From: Ferrovibrio sp041906005
GTDB taxonomy: Bacteria > Pseudomonadota > Alphaproteobacteria > Ferrovibrionales > Ferrovibrionaceae
Assembly: GCF_041906005.1 (NCBI RefSeq)
Contig: NZ_JAYRJY010000001.1
Span: 992,001 to 1,056,000 of the forward strand
DNA length: 64,000 nucleotides
Reading direction: 5' to 3'
Made by a program: the position numbers and the translations under genes. The notes beneath the pieces are model-generated. The model had not been told where the DNA came from, did not search any database, and saw only the letters and a program-made list of their open reading frames with translations. Positions 47,350 to 57,287 of this stretch are shown one piece after another (the stretch's first letter is position 1; every line of letters begins with the position of its first letter).

Positions 47350-47979
47350 TTACATTTTGGCTTGCCGGAGGGGAAATACAGGCTGAATGATAGGCTCCCG
47401 CCCCGTGATGTCCCTATAGATAGCAGCAAGCTTCAAGCGAATATCAGGGAAATGGGAAATGCCGTACCCGCAAAACATTTCAAGGAATGATTGGTCATCG
47501 TCCAAATAGGTGATGAGTCTGCCACGCATATCTTCGAGGTCGACAAGTGTGGTCTGGAGTTCCTGCATCGACTTGAAAAGCGGCCCTCCTAGGCTGGCAG
47601 CATCGAGCATATGCTTATTTAAAGCGTCTCTCATGACGGATGGAATCATTGATTGGGAATGAAGATGGTTATTCGAAAAGAAGCACTCATATAAAACGTT
47701 TGCTGATTTTGTGAAGCGGACTTTATGTACGCAGTCAAAGTCTACTTCCTCACTTTCTTTCAACTCCTCGCTTTGTTTAATGTCCTTACACAAATGTTCG
47801 AGTTGGTCGACGGCACGGATATTCTCCAGACATTCTCGTTCAAGGAGCTGGACGATCCCGCGGTGTTTGCGAGCATCGGCCTGCCTGCGACGCCGGTATT
47901 CCAGCCCCTCTTTGATGAGAAATAAGCAGATGGCGCATATCACTGTAATCGGAAGTATAGTGGTTAGCTCGGGCATCAT
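47350..47979 (-). CDS. Island gene B: hypothetical membrane-anchored coiled-coil protein
   Basis: 209 residues (a second ATG at 47976), not recognised. One N-terminal membrane helix (LTTILPITVICAICLFLI) is followed by a very basic segment (EYRRRRQADARKHRG) and a helical, probably coiled-coil region with many Glu/Lys/Leu, then MQELQTTLVDLEDMRGRLITYLDDDQSFLEMF. The topology is that of a cytoplasmic sensor or scaffold held at the membrane. AT-rich: one 60-base line at 47641 has only 20 G+C. It is probably co-transcribed with gene C. Confidence 0.65.
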   Translation of the reverse strand: MMPELTTILPITVICAICLFLIKEGLEYRRRRQADARKHRGIVQLLERECLENIRAVDQLEHLCKDIKQSEELKESEEVDFDCVHKVRFTKSANVLYECFFSNNHLHSQSMIPSVMRDALNKHMLDAASLGGPLFKSMQELQTTLVDLEDMRGRLITYLDDDQSFLEMFCGYGISHFPDIRLKLAAIYRDITGREPIIQPVFPLRQAKM

Positions 47980-48376
47980 TTGGCTCTCGGCAGATTGGTC
48001 GATTGGATTCGGCTGTCATAAAAATTAGCAGACCTGCAGAATTGGTTTCCACCGAAGGATTGCCCGAGTCCTTAACCTTGCCGGCCTTTCAGATCGAGCG
48101 TGCGACTAATGCGAAAAAGCAGCTCAGGGTTCACCTCCAGCCTCGACCCCAGTGGGGCAACTAGGAGTGCCCTATAATTGATTGCTCCATCCTTCGCAGT
48201 GCCCGCAACCGGTATCGAAAAGCTTTGGCACGAGCCTCTTGGACAGTACGACGCGGTCCAGAACGACGGCTTTCAGAGCCTAAGAGGTTCTTGGTGGTGA
48301 ACAGATCACGTGGAGACTAGAGCGCCGCGACTGGGAACACCGGTACGATATGACCAAGCAGATTCTGAACTGATAA
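47980..48376. other. 397-bp stretch of the island without an intact gene
   Basis: Between island genes A and B. Most of it is accounted for by a probable decayed gene on the minus strand (48072-48279). The remaining ends show no convincing promoter, terminator or repeat. Confidence 0.5.
48072..48279 (-). pseudogene. Probable frameshifted gene remnant
   Basis: On the minus strand a frame reading ALKAVVLDRVVLSKRLVPKLF runs from 48279 and stops soon after. A second frame then continues with SIPVAGTAKDGAINYRALL and ends ISRTLDLKGRQG with TAA at 48072-48074. Joined near 48215 they read as one plausible protein end. No start is seen and the parent family is not recognised. Only the protein-like composition supports it. 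Confidence 0.35.
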
Positions 48377-49009
48377 CTAAAAATATTGTTTCTGAAGCTT
48401 CGAGAACTCACTCAAGCGACGAAAAATATCGCCAAGATAAGAAGCCATTTCCCGATCAAATCCCAACTGCACTAATTCTGAAGCAATGTAAGACTCGGAT
48501 AGGCGCTGTCGATTCCGACACTGAAGTACGAATTCGTAATATCGCTTCCAGTCCAAGGGATGAAGCACCGCTTTGTTTGCAAGATTGGCAAATCGGTAGA
48601 GACCCTCTTTACCAAGGAGTGTCAGTTGCGGCTCTCTGTAGGGGCTTTTGACCTGCCGCAATCTATGTCGAGTGTCGTGTTTTTTATTGTAGCGTGAAAG
48701 CAGTGGGCGTAGCGACTGCTGCATATCGGCCAAATAAGCCACTGCAGTCTGATAATTCCGGCTTTCAAAAATTCTAGGCTCCAACTCAACCCAAATACAT
48801 TTTGCCTCGTCTCCCACACGATGGAAGGCGATTTGACAATTCGCCGTTGGGCTGAACTTCAAGAAATCAATGCTAGAGTCGCCGGCAGAGATGTAGCCTC
48901 GAACATACGAGTCACCAAATATTTCGCGAACAATCTCCTCAAAACGGTCAATGAATTGCTTGGCCCCATAGTTAGCGGCGATACGCAGGTGAGGGAGAGG
49001 GATGCCCAT
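48377..49009 (-). CDS. Island gene A: hypothetical protein
   Basis: 210 residues, not recognised. No signal peptide or membrane helix. The N-terminal half looks alpha/beta (LRIAANYGAKQFIDRFEEIVREIFGD, then a strand with CIWVELEPRIF). The C-terminal half is helical and basic (DWKRYYEFVLQCRNRQRLSESYIASELVQLGF). Codon use is AT-richer than the core genes: the 60-base line at 48361 has 22 G+C. It is the first island gene after the atp operon on the same strand, but a terminator lies between. Confidence 0.6.
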   Translation of the reverse strand: MGIPLPHLRIAANYGAKQFIDRFEEIVREIFGDSYVRGYISAGDSSIDFLKFSPTANCQIAFHRVGDEAKCIWVELEPRIFESRNYQTAVAYLADMQQSLRPLLSRYNKKHDTRHRLRQVKSPYREPQLTLLGKEGLYRFANLANKAVLHPLDWKRYYEFVLQCRNRQRLSESYIASELVQLGFDREMASYLGDIFRRLSEFSKLQKQYF

Positions 49010-49097
49010 AGCTGTCTCTTTGCCAACAATATTCAGAGCATCGTCACTTATTCACGATGATTAACAATAACAGTGAACATAATAGGAACATTCATTT

Positions 49098-49130
49098 CAA
49101 AAATCAAGGGCCATTTTTGACATGGCCCTT
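49098..49130 (-). terminator. Terminator of the atpHAGDC operon
   Basis: On the minus strand AAGGGCCAT and ATGGCCCTT form a 9-bp stem with a 7-base loop, followed by GATTTTTG. It lies about 75 bp past the atpC stop. Confidence 0.85.
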
Positions 49131-49251
49131 AAGACGTGGATGGCCGGCCAAGAAGCTCTTCTTGGGCCCGGCCATGACACTAAACTTACAATGACGATGG
49201 GCGCTGTTACGCCGCCGCCTCGAGCATCGCCGTGTATTTCTCGACCTGCGC
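49127..49251. repeat. 125-bp direct repeat, copy 2 (intact atpC end)
   Basis: Partner of 46515-46639, one mismatch. It includes the atpC stop and last 14 codons. The half-palindrome GTGGATGGCCGG ... CCGGCCATGAC sits at 49135-49177. Confidence 0.95.
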
Positions 49252-49608
49252 ATTGGCACGAGCCTTGGCGTGGTCGTCCTTGGCGTCCTCGACGTCCTCG
49301 CGGGCGTCTTTGAGCATCTGCTCGACCTTGGCGCGGTCGAGCTGCTTCACCGGCACGGCCTCTTCGGCCAGCACGGTGAGCTTGTCGTTGGCGATCTCGG
49401 CAAAGCCGCCGGCGACGAAGATGCGCTCGGCGACGCGGCCATCGACCGTGACCTCGATGACGCCGTTGCGGATCGTCGAGATCAGCGGGGTGTGGCCCGG
49501 CAGCACGCCGAAATCACCGCCCTCGCCCGGCACGACGACCATTTCGGCGTCGAGAGCCAGGAGCAGCTTCTCCGGCGATACCAGTTCGAACCTGACGCTA
49601 TCCGCCAT
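49207..49608 (-). CDS. atpC: ATP synthase F1 subunit epsilon
   Basis: 133 residues, normal. VRFELVSPEKLLLALDAEMVVVPGEGGDFGVLPGHTPLI is the conserved beta-sandwich start, and GGFAEIANDKLTVLAEEA follows; a helical C-terminus ends the protein. It is part of the central stalk and inhibits ATP hydrolysis. It is the last gene of the operon, 23 bp after atpD. Its final 45 bp are duplicated 2.6 kb away. Confidence 0.96.
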   Translation of the reverse strand: MADSVRFELVSPEKLLLALDAEMVVVPGEGGDFGVLPGHTPLISTIRNGVIEVTVDGRVAERIFVAGGFAEIANDKLTVLAEEAVPVKQLDRAKVEQMLKDAREDVEDAKDDHAKARANAQVEKYTAMLEAAA

Positions 49609-49631
49609 GGCTTAACTCCTTACCTTGCGGC

Positions 49632-51056
<1,425 letters not shown>

Positions 51057-51101
51057 GATGCTGCTCCGTCCTTCTGTCTCGTTTCTGCCAGCGCGCGCCG
51101 T

Positions 51102-51986
51102 TTACACGGCCTCGGCGCCGGAGATGATTTCGATAAGCTCTTTGGTGATCTGGGCCTGACGCGACCGGTTGTAGACGGTCGTGAGTTTCTTGATCATCTC
51201 GCCGGCATTGCGCGTCGCGTTGTCCATCGCGGACATGCGGGCGCCCTGTTCGGAAGCCGCGTTCTCGAGCAGCGCCCGGTAGACCTGCATCGACAGGTTC
51301 CGCGGCAGCAGCTGGGTGAGAATGGTTTCCTCGTCCGGCTCGAACTCGTAGATCGCGCCGCTCAGGTCGGGCGCGGCCGCCGCGGCATCGCCGGCCATGG
51401 CCGGGATCAGCTGCTGCACGGTCGGCACCTGGCTGATGACCGATTTGAAGTTGTTGAAGAAGACGTGGGCGACATCGAACTCGCCGGCCTCGAACATCGC
51501 CACCACGCGGTCGGCGATTTCCTGGGCCTCGGCGAAACCGACGCGCTTCACCTTGGCCAGATCGACGGTGTCGACGATCTTGGCGGCATGGTCGCGGCGC
51601 AGCTGGTCGCGGCCCTTCTTGCCGACGCAGAGGATCTTGACCGTCTTACCCTGGGCGGTCAGTTCCTCGATCTTGCGGCGGGCCAGCTTGACGATGGACG
51701 AGTTGAAGGCGCCGCACAGGCCGCGTTCGGCGGTGGCGACGACCAGCAGATGCACATCGTCGCGGCCGGTGCCGACCAGCAGCCGGGGCGCGGTATCGCT
51801 GCCGGTCTGGCCGGCGGCCAGCGAGGCAAGGATGCCGGCCATACGCTCGGCGTAAGGACGCGCGGCCTCGGCCGCCTCCTGGGCGCGGCGCAGCTTGCTG
51901 GCTGCCACCATCTTCATCGCCTTCGTGATCTTCTGGGTCGATTTGACCGAGTTGATCCGAACGCGCAGTGACTTGAGGCTAGGCAT
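51102..51986 (-). CDS. atpG: ATP synthase F1 subunit gamma
   Basis: 294 residues. N-terminal RINSVKSTQKITKAMKMVAASKLRRAQ and C-terminal MSAMDNATRNAGEMIKKLTTVYNRSRQAQITKEL are the two coiled-coil halves of the rotor shaft; ERGLCGAFNS is the conserved middle motif. It starts 26 bp after atpA. Confidence 0.98.
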   Translation of the reverse strand: MPSLKSLRVRINSVKSTQKITKAMKMVAASKLRRAQEAAEAARPYAERMAGILASLAAGQTGSDTAPRLLVGTGRDDVHLLVVATAERGLCGAFNSSIVKLARRKIEELTAQGKTVKILCVGKKGRDQLRRDHAAKIVDTVDLAKVKRVGFAEAQEIADRVVAMFEAGEFDVAHVFFNNFKSVISQVPTVQQLIPAMAGDAAAAAPDLSGAIYEFEPDEETILTQLLPRNLSMQVYRALLENAASEQGARMSAMDNATRNAGEMIKKLTTVYNRSRQAQITKELIEIISGAEAV

Positions 51987-52012
51987 GACGCGCTACCCTT
52001 CGTTCAGCCGGC

Positions 52013-53541
<1,529 letters not shown>

Positions 53542-53542
<1 letters not shown>

Positions 53543-54102
53543 CACGCAACCCCTTTCATGGCGGTCTTCAGATTATTGAGTTTGGTACGGATCGACGCGT
53601 CGAGCATGCGCGAGCCGAATTTGACGACCAGGCCGCCGATCAGGCCGGCATCGACCTTGGCGTCGATCACCACGTTGCCGGCGGCATCCGACGACAACGA
53701 AGACTTGATCTGCTGCAGCTGCGCATCGGTCAGCGGCACGGCAGAGATAACCTCGGCCACGGTCTCGCCACGATGATGGCTGAGCAGGCGCTTGAAGCCG
53801 GCGATCACGTCGGCCAGCACGAACAGGCGGCGGTTGGTGGCCAGCACGCCGAGGAAGCGGCGCACCAGATCGGCGAAGCCGGCCTTTTCGGCCACGGCGG
53901 CGATGGCGCGGGCCTGTTCGTCGCGGCTGAACACCGGCGAACGCACCAGGCGGACCAGATCGGTCGACTGGGCCAGCATGGCCGACACTGTATCGAGATC
54001 CTTGGCGACGGCGTCGAGCTGGCCGGCATCGCGCGCCAGATCGAACAGCGCAGTCGCGTAGCGGCCGGCGATGCCGGAGACGAGCGTAGATTCCTGAGCC
54101 AC
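53542..54102 (-). CDS. atpH: ATP synthase F1 subunit delta
   Basis: 186 residues from a GTG at 54102 with AGAAGG 8 bp upstream; the frame is open further, but that start fits the family N-terminus (SGIAGRYATALFDLA). C-terminal DAGLIGGLVVKFGSRMLDASIRTKLNNLK is the signature. It links F1 to the peripheral stalk. It is the first gene of atpHAGDC; atpBEF are elsewhere, as usual in Alphaproteobacteria. Confidence 0.96.
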
Positions 54103-54452
54103 GAACGACCCTTCTTCTCTAGGACGCGGAACCGCCGATCGGGACTCGGGCATCACGGCCCGTGCCAACCTCCCGACGCTCCGCATAAGACTTTGAACAG
54201 TCTAAGGAATTCACGGGGTGACCACTGCCTTCACAAAGCCCCCCCGGCGCGAAAGCCGCGCTTAACTAGCATACGGGTTTCGGCGGCGCAACAGCGAGGC
54301 CGGCGCGCGGCTCTGCGCCTTTCGCCGCAGCGCTCGGACGGGTCATTCGTGCAGCGGCCAGAGCCGGAAAGAGCGGCAAAAACGGGCCAGAACTCGCCAG
54401 TAATTGCCAATTATCGACAATTTTGGCCAATCATCGCCAATCCGGCCGCGCA
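54103..54452. promoter_or_regulatory. Gene-free 350 bp upstream of the atp operon
   Basis: No gene is seen on either strand. It must hold the atpHAGDC promoter. The half near atpH is GC-rich, and an AT-richer part at 54395-54445 holds three periodic 15-bp repeats. It also contains the 3' side of the helix-turn-helix gene. Confidence 0.5.
54387..54441. repeat. Three 15-bp repeats at exact 20-bp period
   Basis: CCAATCATCGCCAAT (54427-54441) and CCAATTATCGACAAT (54407-54421) differ at two positions; CCAGAACTCGCCAGT (54387-54401) is a weaker third copy. Starts are 20 bp apart, two helical turns, so proteins bound to them would face the same side. They lie directly after the 3' end of the helix-turn-helix gene and 285-340 bp before atpH. 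Confidence 0.6.
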
Positions 54453-55076
54453 TCACCCCCATTCCTCCTCCTCGTCCCGGCCCAAACGCTGGGCGGCGCG
54501 GGCGGCGGCGGCCTGCCGCTCCCGCTCCGCCATGCTGGCGTTCACCTGTTCGACCAGTTCCCGGTATTTCTCCAGGGTCAGCACCTCGATCGCCTCGGGC
54601 TGCACGGCCTGGGGAGCATCCGGCGGCGGGGCGTCCTGCGCCGCGGGCCGGGCCAGGCCCAGCGCGACCCGCAGCCGCTCGGCAACATGGCCGGTGAGCA
54701 GCCGGTCGCCGCGCTCCAGGCCAAGCTGCGCGCCCAGCCATTGCAGCGTGCGGGCATCCAGCTTCTCGGCATCCTGCAGATACCGCACGGTCCGCTCGGC
54801 CAGGGCGGCGAAGCGCAGCTGGCCGCGCAGATGCTGTTGCTTGAAGGCCTGGTCGATCAGGCGCTGGAACCGCGGACTGCGCTTGAGGTTGCGGCGGATT
54901 TCATGGGCCCGGCAGCCGAGCTGCGCGGCGACCTCCTGCAGGGTCGCGCCACCCGCGATCAGGATCGCCGCATTCTCCCAGTCGACCCGGCGGCGCCGGG
55001 GGGAGGACGGGGATGGCGATGCAGGCTGGGCGGCAGGATTGGCAGAAAATGAAGATGGATCAATAACTTCAGGCAT
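54453..55076 (-). CDS. Helix-turn-helix protein, terminase-small-subunit-like
   Basis: 207 residues from the ATG at 55076, with GGGAG upstream. A disordered Ser/Pro/Ala N-terminus and RRRRVDW precede a helix-turn-helix: ENAAILIAGGATLQEVAAQLGCRAHEIRRNLKRSPRFQRLI. The rest is helical, with a Pro/Ala linker and a charged C-terminus (RLGRDEEEEW). The HTH followed by a helix resembles phage terminase small subunits and other replicon-associated DNA-binding proteins, but no phage gene is near. It may bind the periodic repeats next to it. Confidence 0.55.
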   Translation of the reverse strand: MPEVIDPSSFSANPAAQPASPSPSSPRRRRVDWENAAILIAGGATLQEVAAQLGCRAHEIRRNLKRSPRFQRLIDQAFKQQHLRGQLRFAALAERTVRYLQDAEKLDARTLQWLGAQLGLERGDRLLTGHVAERLRVALGLARPAAQDAPPPDAPQAVQPEAIEVLTLEKYRELVEQVNASMAERERQAAAARAAQRLGRDEEEEWG

Positions 55077-55205
55077 ATGATGACTCCCGGTATCCGGTAT
55101 GGGCGTAATTTCCCACCCCCAGATATGGGAACATAATGAGAACATTCAAGAGCCTGCCCCCTGTCCGGGCGCGGCCGGCGGCGGCGAATGCAATAGAATG
55201 CAGTA

Positions 55206-55982
55206 TCAGGACAGGCAGGCGGCGGCGCGGGCGACCGACGGACCGGCAATCGCCAGCCCCGCAGAAGCCAGACCGGGAGCCAGACCGGGAGCCAAACCGG
55301 GGGACGGCGTTTCCCCGGCGGCCCGGAGCGTCGCCGTGACAAAGGCGTGGCGGTCTTCCAGCGCCTGCTTCTGCACCGACAGCGCGACCAGGCGGGTTTC
55401 GACCCGATGCGCGAAACCGTCGAGCAGATACCCGGCAACAAAGGTGTTGGGCGGCGACATCGACAGCCAGTTGACCATGCCGCCCTGCTCGGCCAGCAGG
55501 CCCCGCGCCGCATCGGCCAGGCTGCGCGCTGCCGGGCCGGGCGATGCGTCCGGATCCGGGCTGCTCGCTTCCGCGGATGATGCTTCAGCAAAGCCCAGCG
55601 CAGGATCGAATCCTTCGTCCCGCAGAAGATTGCGGCCAGCGCTGTTGGCGCGCGCGATGCTTGCCTCGATCCGGCCCACCAGCAGGCCGATGTTGTTGCG
55701 CAGGATATCCTGCTCCGGCGCGGCGAGGCCGCGCTCGCCCAGCACGGCGATCTGGCCGCGGATTTTGGCGATCAGCCGCGTGATGTCGTCGAGCGATCCC
55801 AGCGCCGCTTCGCATTGCGCGACCGCCGCCTCCAGACCGGCCCGCATCGCCAGGCCGATATCGGCATCATGCAGTGGCAAGGCCGGCTGCGCATCGGCCG
55901 CCTGCTGCCAGGGCAATATGCCCGGCTCCGGCAGCGCCGGCGCCATCATCGTTTGAGCATCAAGACCATCCTGCCGATCCAT
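55206..55982 (-). CDS. Hypothetical protein with flagellin-like coiled coil
   Basis: 258 residues from the ATG at 55982, preceded by AAGGGG. The region GLEAAVAQCEAALGSLDDITRLIAKIRGQ through IEASIARANSAGRNLL has the heptad pattern and a final GxNLL-type end seen in the N-terminal D1 helices of flagellins. NTFVAGYLLDGFAHRVETRLVALSVQ near the C-terminus recalls the return helix. No canonical flagellin ends are present. A short PGLA repeat lies near the end. The assignment is tentative. Confidence 0.5.
   Translation of the reverse strand: MDRQDGLDAQTMMAPALPEPGILPWQQAADAQPALPLHDADIGLAMRAGLEAAVAQCEAALGSLDDITRLIAKIRGQIAVLGERGLAAPEQDILRNNIGLLVGRIEASIARANSAGRNLLRDEGFDPALGFAEASSAEASSPDPDASPGPAARSLADAARGLLAEQGGMVNWLSMSPPNTFVAGYLLDGFAHRVETRLVALSVQKQALEDRHAFVTATLRAAGETPSPGLAPGLAPGLASAGLAIAGPSVARAAACLS
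55268..55303. repeat. Three 12-bp tandem repeats inside a coding region
   Basis: Three units close to CCAGACCGGGAG, encoding PGLA-PGLA-PGLA on the minus strand near the C-terminus of the flagellin-like protein. In-frame, so copy-number change would keep the reading frame. Confidence 0.8.
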
Positions 55983-56242
55983 GATCCCGCCCCTTCTGTG
56001 GTTGACCATCCCGTTCTGGGATGGCGGAAAACTACCAGAAGGCGCGCAGGCGGAATTGTCCCGGAATCTCGGAAATCTGTCGTTTGCGTCTCAGATTGCC
56101 GGCGGTGTCGCACAAAATTCATGCCCCGCGACCCAACCTGCCGTTGCCCCCGGCCACCGGGCATGACCTAATGCCATGCATACAATCCACGGCATTGCCG
56201 TGGTCCAGGCGCCAGGCGCCCAAGACATGGGGGATTTTGGGT

Positions 56243-57283
56243 ATGACCGGTCCGATCCCGAGCGCGGCGCTGCTGCCGGGCATGGTGCCCGACGAGGTGC
56301 TGCCCGAGCTGTGGCGGCAAAGCCTCGCGGTCTATTACGACACCCGGCCGCTGGACCCCGAGGCGCCGGCCGCGCCGCCCGCGATCCGGCAATACCATCT
56401 GGGCCAGGCGCTGTTCATCGACACGCAATTCGATGCCCAGCATTTCCGCCGCGATGCCGCCTGGCTGACCCGCAACAGCGATACCGACCACGTCACGATC
56501 CAGTTCTTCGTCTCCGGCCGCAACCGGGTCGTCAATGACGGCCACAGTTTCGTGCAGCAGCCGGGCAACATCACCATGGTCAATCTCGGCCGCGAGGTGA
56601 TGGCGGAATCGACCGAAGCCGACACGCTGACCCTGATCCTGCCGCGCGAGCTGTTGCAGAATGGATTGCCGCAACTGCTCGACCGCTCGGGTGCCCTGTT
56701 CGAGGACAATTCGGCCTCGGCGCAGGTCTTCGGCAATCACATGCTTTCGCTGCGCCAGACCCTGGGTCGGGCCGCCGCCGACGAAGCGGACTCGATCGCG
56801 CAGGGCACGCTGGCGCTGCTCGACGCCCTGACCCGCCATCGCGATATCGGTGCGGCGGCGGCGCAGAGCGCGACACTGGCCACGATCTGCCGCCATATCG
56901 ACCGCAGCCTGAAGGATCCGACGCTGGATGCCGAAAGCCTGTGCCGGGAATTCCGCTGCTCGCGCGCCACGCTCTATCGCCTGTTCCAGCCGCTGGGCGG
57001 CGTGCGCGAGCATATCCAGCGCCGCCGCCTGATGGCCTGTTTCCGCGCCATCAGCGCACCGGCCCAGGCGCATCGCCGCATCTTCGATATCGCACTGGAT
57101 TACGGGTTCAGCTCACCCAGCCATTTCAGCAGCCTGTTCCGCACCCATTTCGGCATGACGCCACGCGAAGCGCGCGAGCGCGGCATCAACCGGCCGGCCC
57201 TGCCCGCGCTGGCCGAAAGCGGTACGGCGGAAACCGCCGTGCAGGCGATGTGGGCCTGGGCGCGCGGCCTGGCCGGAAGCTGA
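56243..57283 (+). CDS. AraC-family transcriptional regulator
   Basis: 346 residues from the ATG at 56243. An N-terminal cupin-like ligand domain (residues about 40-200) precedes the C-terminal double HTH: LDAESLCREFRCSRATLYRLFQPLGGVREHIQRRRL and IFDIALDYGFSSPSHFSSLFRTHFGMTPREAR. The N-terminal part resembles the AraC-like ligand-binding domain family (FFVSGRNRVVNDG, ITMVNLG). It is convergent with glpK with only 4 bp between stops, so regulation of glpK is not implied by position alone. A small hairpin, CCACGGC-ATT-GCCGTGG, lies at 56187-56203 upstream. Confidence 0.9.
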   Translation: MTGPIPSAALLPGMVPDEVLPELWRQSLAVYYDTRPLDPEAPAAPPAIRQYHLGQALFIDTQFDAQHFRRDAAWLTRNSDTDHVTIQFFVSGRNRVVNDGHSFVQQPGNITMVNLGREVMAESTEADTLTLILPRELLQNGLPQLLDRSGALFEDNSASAQVFGNHMLSLRQTLGRAAADEADSIAQGTLALLDALTRHRDIGAAAAQSATLATICRHIDRSLKDPTLDAESLCREFRCSRATLYRLFQPLGGVREHIQRRRLMACFRAISAPAQAHRRIFDIALDYGFSSPSHFSSLFRTHFGMTPREARERGINRPALPALAESGTAETAVQAMWAWARGLAGS

Positions 57284-57287
57284 ACGA

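Noticed and set aside
54387..54441. Possible CRISPR-like repeat cluster
   Set aside because: Units of 15 bp with 5-bp gaps are too short; no cas genes in the window.
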